Below are positions 15,392 through 20,870 of a stretch of DNA of 22,215 nucleotides, in pieces (the stretch's first letter is position 1; each line of letters starts with the position of its first letter). A program made the translations under genes and the position numbers. The notes under the pieces are model-generated. The model was not told where the DNA came from. It was given only the letters and a program-made list of their open reading frames with translations, and ran no database searches. Source of the stretch: JBCCEJ01 sp039030335 (GTDB lineage: Bacteria > Pseudomonadota > Gammaproteobacteria > HK1); contig JBCCEJ010000092.1 of assembly GCA_039030335.1 (NCBI GenBank), positions 1 through 22,215 of the forward strand. The letters run 5' to 3'.

Positions 15392-17422
15392 CTATGGGTT
15401 CAGGACGGCCAGATGGACGATCTCGCGATCACGCATCTGGATCGGATTGCGCAGCGCAGGCCAGCACTGGCCACCCGCGTCGGGTACTTCGATGACCTGA
15501 CTCTGCCCGTAGGCTGAAGCCATCGTCTCCGTGAAACTCCTGACTGGCCAGACGAGGCCCGGCCATTGCGCCGTCAAAGCATCACGGCTGCTGGACGGTG
15601 CGCGCGCCAGTAGAGCAGAGTCCGGCTTTGCGGTCAGCACGAGCACGTGACCATCTGCGCACGGCACCACCGAAGTCTGCGTATACACCGTCTCCGCATG
15701 GTTCCAGACACGTTGGGTGCACCAGGCGGCGATGTCCTGCATCGAAACGTCGATGAACTGTCCGTGTCCGTGCCGTCGCCGGGCGATCAGGGCGCCGATG
15801 ACGGCAGCGACGGCAAAGTTGGCACCCATGACATCAGCGCTGGACATGCCGGTCTTGACCGGTAAGCCGTCTGCACGGGTGGCGTGCATGAGCCCGGACA
15901 TCGCCTGCACGACGGTGTCGTACGCCGGGCGGCCTGGATAAATGGAGTCGGCCCCGAATCCCGTGACAGCGCAATAGATGAGCTTGGGATTCAATGCAGC
16001 AAGCCGTGCCTCATCAAAGCCCATGCGGGCCAGTGCACCCGGCTTCAGATTCTCGACCAGCACATCTGCGTTCGTCAGGATCTGCTCCAGCTGTGCGCGC
16101 CCCTCAGTGCTCTTCAGATCGAGCGTCAGGCCGTGCTTTCCCGAATTGTTGACCACGTAGAACAAGCCAATCCCGTGGCGTTGAGGTGCCCAACCCCGCA
16201 TGACCTCACCGCCCGGGGCTTCGATCTTGGTCACGCGCGCCCCGAGGTTGGCCAGATATCGGGTCGCGACCGGCGCGGTAGTGAATTGCCCCAGCTCGAT
16301 GACGTTGACACCGCTCAATGGCGCCGTAGATGAAGCCTTGGCGGGAGATGCATGCCTCGCCGCAAGCGCCCGGGTATCGGACGCCGGACGGGGCGCCCCG
16401 CGCGTGCGTCCGGGGTCCCTCGTAGCGTGCAGTAACGGACCAGGCATAAAAGACTCCTGACCATCACCCGACTCGATGGCGCGCACGCTGTCCCGGTGTG
16501 TGAGATTCGGCTCTTCCGGATGCGCACCAATCGGCGCGACCGGGCCACAGGGAACGCCGATCCCGGATAGTGCGGCCGATACGTCAGCCGAGTCCCGCGT
16601 CCGGACCCAACCCTGCACAAAAGCTTCGACTGCCTCGATATTGGCCTGACGCTCGGTGCCATTGCGAAATCCTTCGACCTCTGCCTGCTCCGGCCTGCCG
16701 GCCACCTCGCAGAACCGTTGCCACTGACTCTCCTGCGCCATGCAAATCAACAACCAGCCGTCACGGGTCTGGAAGACGTTCCAGGGCGACGCGAGCTGAT
16801 GGCGATTCCCGGATCGATGCGCGCGAGCCGTCGGCTCAGCGATCAACCTGGACACGAACACGGCGTGCGACGACATCGAGCAATCGGTTAACGAGACGGC
16901 AACGCGCTCGCGGCGCCCCGGTGGAGGACTACCACGCGCGTACAGGGCGGCCAGCGCGCCGGCTAAAGCATGCAGTGCGGCGATCAACTCCAGCGGCTCG
17001 CCGTCTTGCAGCACCGGCGGCCCATCGGCCATCCCGGTAGTCGCCATCATGCCAGTCACCGCCTGCGCGGCCGCATCGGACAAGATGCTGTTGAATTCGT
17101 CTGAAAGCGGCCGCCCGGCGGCGACGATGTCCACCTCGACCCCGCCGTCGCGGAGGAACGTTACGGGCTCGGTGGTGCACGCTTCGTCAGATGAATGAAG
17201 CACGATATCGAAATAACCACCCGGCCCGGCCTGCATGGCCGCGAAGGTGTCCGCGGCGAGCCACTGCTTGCCCGCCATCAGAGCGAGCGCGCCCGGCGCA
17301 GACAGATCCGGAGCGTCGGGTGTGTAGACATCCGCGCCAAACTCGGCCAGCAGTGCGCCAGTCGCCTGACAGGCGGTACGGCGGCCCAGTTCGAGCACCC
17401 GAACCTCTCGCAACATGCTCAT
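15392..17422 (-). CDS. Fused two-domain CaiB/BaiF (family III) CoA-transferase
   Basis: A 676-residue protein made of two family III CoA-transferase units. These enzymes move CoA between carboxylic acids through an Asp-bound intermediate. The C-terminal unit begins near 370 (GVNVIELGQFTTAPVATRYL) and is typical: KIEAPGGEVMRG, NSGKHGLTLDLKS, VLVENLKPG, and the catalytic Asp502 in YDTVVQAMSGLM. The N-terminal unit (about 1-335) is diverged but shows the same plan: VRVLELGRRTACQATGALLA, and Asp116 in SDAAAQAVTGMM aligning with Asp502. The linker around 335-366 is Ala/Arg-rich. The C-terminal unit is shorter than a free-standing enzyme (about 310 against 400 residues) and lacks the usual C-terminal GEHT stretch. 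Its ATG overlaps the stop of the DehI-like gene (ATGA), so the two are coupled. It would activate the pathway acid, or exchange CoA with a product. Confidence 0.88.
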   Translation of the reverse strand: MSMLREVRVLELGRRTACQATGALLAEFGADVYTPDAPDLSAPGALALMAGKQWLAADTFAAMQAGPGGYFDIVLHSSDEACTTEPVTFLRDGGVEVDIVAAGRPLSDEFNSILSDAAAQAVTGMMATTGMADGPPVLQDGEPLELIAALHALAGALAALYARGSPPPGRRERVAVSLTDCSMSSHAVFVSRLIAEPTARAHRSGNRHQLASPWNVFQTRDGWLLICMAQESQWQRFCEVAGRPEQAEVEGFRNGTERQANIEAVEAFVQGWVRTRDSADVSAALSGIGVPCGPVAPIGAHPEEPNLTHRDSVRAIESGDGQESFMPGPLLHATRDPGRTRGAPRPASDTRALAARHASPAKASSTAPLSGVNVIELGQFTTAPVATRYLANLGARVTKIEAPGGEVMRGWAPQRHGIGLFYVVNNSGKHGLTLDLKSTEGRAQLEQILTNADVLVENLKPGALARMGFDEARLAALNPKLIYCAVTGFGADSIYPGRPAYDTVVQAMSGLMHATRADGLPVKTGMSSADVMGANFAVAAVIGALIARRRHGHGQFIDVSMQDIAAWCTQRVWNHAETVYTQTSVVPCADGHVLVLTAKPDSALLARAPSSSRDALTAQWPGLVWPVRSFTETMASAYGQSQVIEVPDAGGQCWPALRNPIQMRDREIVHLAVLNP

Positions 17423-18264
17423 GGCGGCGGCCCGCCCTCGTTCAAGGCATCGCGCAACAGCAGCCCCACAGGCAGCATTCGACAGATCGCCGAGTCGACG
17501 AACAGAGAGATCGAGGCCTGGGCGCGCTCGCGCAGGTCGTCACGTTCCCATCGACCGACCTCCGCTGCCAGCGAGCCGGCGGCATCAGCTGAACACGCGG
17601 CACATTGTTCGACCAGCGCCACCAGGGTGTGGCTCCGTTCCAACGGCTCCAACAATGACCACGTCAGGTTCAACATGCCCGGCCAAAGCGCGAGATGTTT
17701 GTACAGCGTGGCGACGATACCACCAGCCGGGCGGCGCAGGCCGAGCCCGTTCAACCGGGTCACGAGCTCGGCTACGCCGGGCTCCAGTTCGTGTAATTCG
17801 GGCACTGATGGCAAGTCGGATGGCGGCGGTGGTAGCAGGGCGTCGACGTCGCGCGGCTCCGACCTGTCATGGTTCTTACCCCCGGCCGGCGCCAGCAGTG
17901 CTGACAACGCCAGTAGATTGAAGGCGTTGCCGCGGTTGTACGTGGCGATTACGCCGGCGATGCGTCGCCGATCGTCATACGCCAGACCGGCGTCGGCCCA
18001 CGCATCGTCAGACCATGGCGTCAGGTCAGGTCGCCCGAGTCGCACTACGGTATCCGCGACAGCCTGTTCGAGCGCTTCGCGCCGCACGTACAGCGGTCTC
18101 GCAACGGCCCAGGCTGCCTGCAATACAGCGGCATCCATCGCCAGGTGACGCCAGATAAGATTCACGGTACCGATGCGCATCACGGCCCGGATGTCTGCGA
18201 ATACGGACTCTACTTCTCCGCGCGCGTCCTGCTCGCGCACGAACGCAATTTCGACTGATCCCAT
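17419..18264 (-). CDS. DehI-family (2-haloacid dehalogenase-like) protein
   Basis: A 281-residue soluble helical protein with an internal duplication, as in DehI, the DL-2-haloacid dehalogenase family of Pseudomonas putida PP3. Repeat one contains VFADIRAVMRIGTVNLIWRH (21-40), then AWAVARPLY. Repeat two contains VATLYKHLALWPGMLNLTWS (184-203), then LLEPL. The repeats are joined by a Pro-rich linker (PPPPSDLPSVPE). A segment DRRRIAGVIATYNRGNAFNL (98-117) follows repeat one. I could not place the reported catalytic Asp189 and Asn203 of DehI with confidence; Asn199 is a candidate for the latter. Many members of this family sit in acyl-CoA catabolic clusters and are uncharacterised, so dehalogenation is a possibility and not a firm call. 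It is coupled to the CoA-transferase by an ATGA overlap and lies 5 bp after the alpha/beta hydrolase. Confidence 0.65.
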   Translation of the reverse strand: MGSVEIAFVREQDARGEVESVFADIRAVMRIGTVNLIWRHLAMDAAVLQAAWAVARPLYVRREALEQAVADTVVRLGRPDLTPWSDDAWADAGLAYDDRRRIAGVIATYNRGNAFNLLALSALLAPAGGKNHDRSEPRDVDALLPPPPSDLPSVPELHELEPGVAELVTRLNGLGLRRPAGGIVATLYKHLALWPGMLNLTWSLLEPLERSHTLVALVEQCAACSADAAGSLAAEVGRWERDDLRERAQASISLFVDSAICRMLPVGLLLRDALNEGGPPP

Positions 18265-18269
18265 GACCG

Positions 18270-19106
18270 TCAGCGCCTCAGAAATTCCGCAACCGCCCCG
18301 ATCTGCTCGTCATTTTCGAGCCGCGGGCAGTGCCCGGCGTACGGCACTTCGAAAATTTCTGCACGAGGTCCGGACGTGCGCATACGTTCTACCGTCGGAG
18401 CCACCAACAGTTTCGACTGGAGCCCCCACAACACGAGTACAGGGCAACGTATGCGCGCCCATTCCTCCCAGGTATCAGACGCGGCCGCAACGCCGGCGGT
18501 GACCGCGAGCCCCGGGTCGTAGTGCAGCGTCCACTGACCGTCGTCGAGTTGCCTGAGCGAATCACGGCAGAACTTGGCCCAGGCCGCTTCGGTGGTGGGC
18601 CCGAACGCGGCGCGCGTCTCGCGCACGTAGCGAACCGCTTCTTCTTCGGTCGCGAAGCGCGGATCCTTGCCGAAGTGCTTGAAGTTATCAGCGCGCCCGG
18701 ATGCCGGCACGTGCGGACCGATGTCGTTGATGACGAGTTTACGCACTGGCGAACCCGGCGCGGCGGCCATCGCCATGCCGATGCGCCCCCCCATCGATGT
18801 CCCCAGCCAGTCCAGGTGCGCAACGTTCAGCCGCGCGATGAGGGCCGCACACACAGACTCGTAAAGCGACTGCACGTAGTGGCGCTTCTCCGTCATCCAC
18901 TCGCTGCCGCCGCGCCCGGGCATATCGGGGCATACAACGCGGTACTCGCCCGCGAGCGCCTCCGCGACGTTGTCGAAGTCACGGCCATTGCGCGAAATAC
19001 CGTGCACGCAGAGCAGCACGTTATCGTTGTCCGGATCCCCCCACTCGCGGTAGGCAACCCGATGAAATCCTTCTGGCCCCAGGTGGGACATCAAACATTC
19101 GCGCAT
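18270..19106 (-). CDS. Alpha/beta hydrolase (MhpC-like)
   Basis: A 278-residue alpha/beta-hydrolase, first gene of the five-gene minus-strand operon. The fold markers are LCVHGISRNGRDF (oxyanion loop), CPDMPGRGGSEW, the nucleophile elbow GTSMGG with Ser104, and His259 in PYAGHCPRLEN. The usual acid position (SDxL after strand 7) reads QSKLL here, so that Asp is replaced by Lys232. Asp128 in VINDIGPH, after strand 6, could serve instead. I start at ATG 19106 (MRECLMSHLGPEGFHRVAYR), preceded by GAAGAGAG. A TTG at 19160 would add 18 residues, and ATG 19091 would remove five. Plausible roles are hydrolysis of a C-C bond, lactone or thioester in the catabolic route. The substrate is not predictable. 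No signal peptide is visible. Confidence 0.87.
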   Translation of the reverse strand: MRECLMSHLGPEGFHRVAYREWGDPDNDNVLLCVHGISRNGRDFDNVAEALAGEYRVVCPDMPGRGGSEWMTEKRHYVQSLYESVCAALIARLNVAHLDWLGTSMGGRIGMAMAAAPGSPVRKLVINDIGPHVPASGRADNFKHFGKDPRFATEEEAVRYVRETRAAFGPTTEAAWAKFCRDSLRQLDDGQWTLHYDPGLAVTAGVAAASDTWEEWARIRCPVLVLWGLQSKLLVAPTVERMRTSGPRAEIFEVPYAGHCPRLENDEQIGAVAEFLRR

Positions 19107-19248
19107 CACTCTCTTCAACCGTAAACCGTTGCCGCATGTCAGACGCTGCACTGCCGCCAATATGCCGGTAAACCCGGGGGTGTGGTGATGTCTGGCGAAA
19201 GCGATTTGCTTCTGGTGCCCAATTGCAATGATCGAAGCTTAGGCACGC

Positions 19249-19266
19249 TCAGTCGTTTCAAACTGA
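19249..19266. promoter_or_regulatory. Possible operator: TCAGT-N8-ACTGA dyad
   Basis: An 18-bp inverted repeat with five-base arms lies in the 254-bp divergent region between the alpha/beta hydrolase operon and the SDR gene. The size and placement suit a TetR- or FadR-type operator controlling both directions. Five-base arms can arise by chance, and no regulator gene is in the window. Confidence 0.25.
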
Positions 19267-19347
19267 TGCAGTCGTGAGCGACAGCCCGGCGAACAGTCCG
19301 ACGGATCGGCGAACCGGTTTGTCATTCATTCAACCTGAAAAGATGCG

Positions 19348-19352
19348 AAGGA
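19348..19352 (+). promoter_or_regulatory. Shine-Dalgarno AAGGA deciding the SDR start
   Basis: AAGGA sits eight bases before ATG 19361. It selects that codon over the GTG at 19274 and ATG 19343, and gives a protein that begins MGMLDGRVAICTG, the normal distance before the Rossmann motif. Confidence 0.6.
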
Positions 19353-19360
19353 ACTACAAG

Positions 19361-20281
19361 ATGGGAATGCTGGACGGAAGAGTTGCAATCTGCACCGGGG
19401 CCGGGCGAGGCGTTGGCGCGGAGGTGGCGAAGTTGATGGCCGCGAATGGCGCGAGCGTCATCGTCAACGACCCGGGTGTGGCCGGCGACGGGGCTGGCGG
19501 CGATCAGGGCCCGGCGGCGGAAATCGTTGATGCCATCCGGGCCGCCGGCGGCAATGCAGCGCCGAACTACGGTTCGGTCACGAGCTACGAAGATTGCCTC
19601 GGCATGGTCCAGCAAGCGCGCGATGAATTTGGCGGTTGCCATATTCTGTTCAATCCGGCGGGCATCCTCCGCGACCGGATGTTCCACAAGATGTCGCCGG
19701 ATGACTGGCACGCGGTAATCGACGTCCACCTGAACGGGCACTTCAACCTTCTGCGCTCAGCCATCAATCTGTTCCGCGAGCAGGAGTACGGACGCATGAT
19801 CCTGTGCGGCTCGACTTCCGGATTGCTGGGCAATATCGGGCAGGCCAATTACGGCTCGGCCAAAATGGGGCTTGTGGCGCTCGCCCGCATCATCGCGATG
19901 GAGAGTGCGTCGAAGGGCATCACCGCGAACGTGATTTGCCCGTCGGCCGACACGCGCATGACCCGCTCGGTGCCAACGCCGAAGGATCCGGACGCCGCCG
20001 CGCAGCGCGAGGAGCGTCTGCGCCGCAGTCGCGCTGACGCCATAGCCCCGCTCTGCGTGTTCCTGGCGTCGGAACAGTCGAGCTACGTCAACGGACAGGT
20101 ATTCCATCAACGCGCCGGCGAGCTTTCACTCTACGGTTTGCCAAAGCCTGTGCGCATGGTGCACAGCAACGGCGGGTGGACACCGGAGGCGATCGAAACC
20201 AACGCGATGCCCGCACTGAAGAGCCAGTTCTTCGACATCAAGGATGCCCGTTCCCAGCATCCAGGCCTGCCGCTCGACTAA
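19361..20281 (+). CDS. SDR-family NAD(P)-dependent dehydrogenase
   Basis: A 306-residue short-chain dehydrogenase. It should oxidise a hydroxyacyl-CoA or alcohol to the ketone, here probably feeding a beta-ketoacyl-CoA to the BadI-like hydrolase. Visible motifs are the cofactor loop TGAGRGVG (12-19), the acidic VNDPG after strand 2 (favouring NAD), NPAG at 98-101 in place of the usual NNAG, catalytic Ser151, and Tyr164-x-x-x-Lys168 in GQANYGSAK. The long Gly-rich insertion GVAGDGAGGDQGP after strand 2 is typical of the HSD17B4/MFE-2-like subgroup. A C-terminal extension of about 50 residues (from LYGLPKPVRM) goes beyond the core fold and ends HPGLPLD. It diverges from the hydrolase operon and is followed by two hairpins and a haemoglobin gene. 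In the Ali/Bad analogy it would take the place of BadH, but it is not a close BadH-type sequence. Confidence 0.9.
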   Translation: MGMLDGRVAICTGAGRGVGAEVAKLMAANGASVIVNDPGVAGDGAGGDQGPAAEIVDAIRAAGGNAAPNYGSVTSYEDCLGMVQQARDEFGGCHILFNPAGILRDRMFHKMSPDDWHAVIDVHLNGHFNLLRSAINLFREQEYGRMILCGSTSGLLGNIGQANYGSAKMGLVALARIIAMESASKGITANVICPSADTRMTRSVPTPKDPDAAAQREERLRRSRADAIAPLCVFLASEQSSYVNGQVFHQRAGELSLYGLPKPVRMVHSNGGWTPEAIETNAMPALKSQFFDIKDARSQHPGLPLD

Positions 20282-20290
20282 CCGTGCGGC

Positions 20291-20311
20291 GCAACCGCAG
20301 GCGACGGTTGC
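20291..20311 (+). terminator. Stem-loop after the SDR gene (7-bp stem)
   Basis: GCAACCG (20291-20297) pairs with CGGTTGC (20305-20311) across a seven-base loop, nine bases after the SDR stop codon. No T-run follows, so intrinsic termination is uncertain. Confidence 0.4.
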
Positions 20312-20352
20312 TGGACAGCATGACCGGCACGCACGCGTAGACTCTGGTAACG

Positions 20353-20373
20353 GCGCCGGCACCTCGCCGGCGC
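20353..20373 (+). terminator. GC-rich stem-loop before the haemoglobin gene (8-bp stem)
   Basis: GCGCCGGC (20353-20360) pairs exactly with GCCGGCGC (20366-20373) around ACCTC. It is very stable, lacks a T-run and lies 37 bases before the haemoglobin start. It could end or attenuate SDR transcription, or protect the message. Confidence 0.4.
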
Positions 20374-20410
20374 ATGACTCATCTGGTCTACTGGCGAGGT
20401 CCGTACCGCA

Positions 20411-20827
20411 TTGCTGACCGTCAACCTGCACGCCTACGGCAACGGCGATACCTCTTACCGCGCGGCTGGCGGCGAAGCTGGCCTGCGCGCGCTGGTGGCG
20501 GAGTTTTACCGCCGCATGGGCTCGGATGCGCGGTTCGCCGAAATTCACGGGATGCACCCGAACGCGGACGTCTCCGAGGAGCGGCTGTGGATGTTTCTGA
20601 GCGGCTGGCTGGGCGGGCCGCGGATTTACCAGGCGACGCACGGGAGTATCAACATCCCCGCCGTTCACGGCCATCTGCCAATCGGACAGAGTGCGCACGA
20701 CCAATGGTTGATGTGCATGTCAGAAGCGATCGATCTGCAGGACTTCGACCCGGCCTTCAAAGACTATCTGAAGCGCCAGCTCGCGGTGCCGGCCGGCGTG
20801 ATACTGGCGCGCTGCACGCCGGGATGA
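20411..20827 (+). CDS. Group II truncated haemoglobin (trHbO/GlbO)
   Basis: A 138-residue globin that binds haem and O2 or NO in the cytoplasm. Group II marks are LVAEFYRRMGSDARFAEIHG with Tyr33 (B10), the EERLWMFLSGWLGGP helix E region, proximal His86 in AVHGHLPIG, and Trp99 (G8) in HDQWLMCMSEAID. Length is normal. The start must be TTG 20411: an in-frame TGA lies at 20375 and no ATG or GTG intervenes. GAGG at 20396-20399 is a weak ribosome site. It lies on the same strand as the SDR, after two hairpins, and 43 bp from the convergent ligase. In this context it may protect a catabolic enzyme from NO or buffer O2, which is inference. Confidence 0.92.
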   Translation: MLTVNLHAYGNGDTSYRAAGGEAGLRALVAEFYRRMGSDARFAEIHGMHPNADVSEERLWMFLSGWLGGPRIYQATHGSINIPAVHGHLPIGQSAHDQWLMCMSEAIDLQDFDPAFKDYLKRQLAVPAGVILARCTPG

Positions 20828-20828
20828 A

Positions 20829-20851
20829 CGGTCTGTAAGGCGACCAGACCG
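20829..20851. terminator. Hairpin between convergent haemoglobin and ligase genes
   Basis: CGGTCTG (20829-20835) and CAGACCG (20845-20851) form a perfect seven-base-pair stem with a nine-base loop in the 43-bp gap between two convergent stop codons. Position suggests a shared bidirectional terminator. There are no flanking T/A runs. Confidence 0.45.
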
Positions 20852-20870
20852 CCAGCCGGATACGCCCTGC

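Noticed and set aside
17195..18148. 317-residue plus-strand frame across the DehI-like and CoA-transferase genes
   Set aside because: It is low-complexity Ser/Arg-rich and opposite to two well-supported coupled genes.
18330..19124. 264-residue plus-strand frame opposite the alpha/beta hydrolase
   Set aside because: It is an Arg/His-rich shadow; the minus strand shows GTSMGG and the catalytic His.
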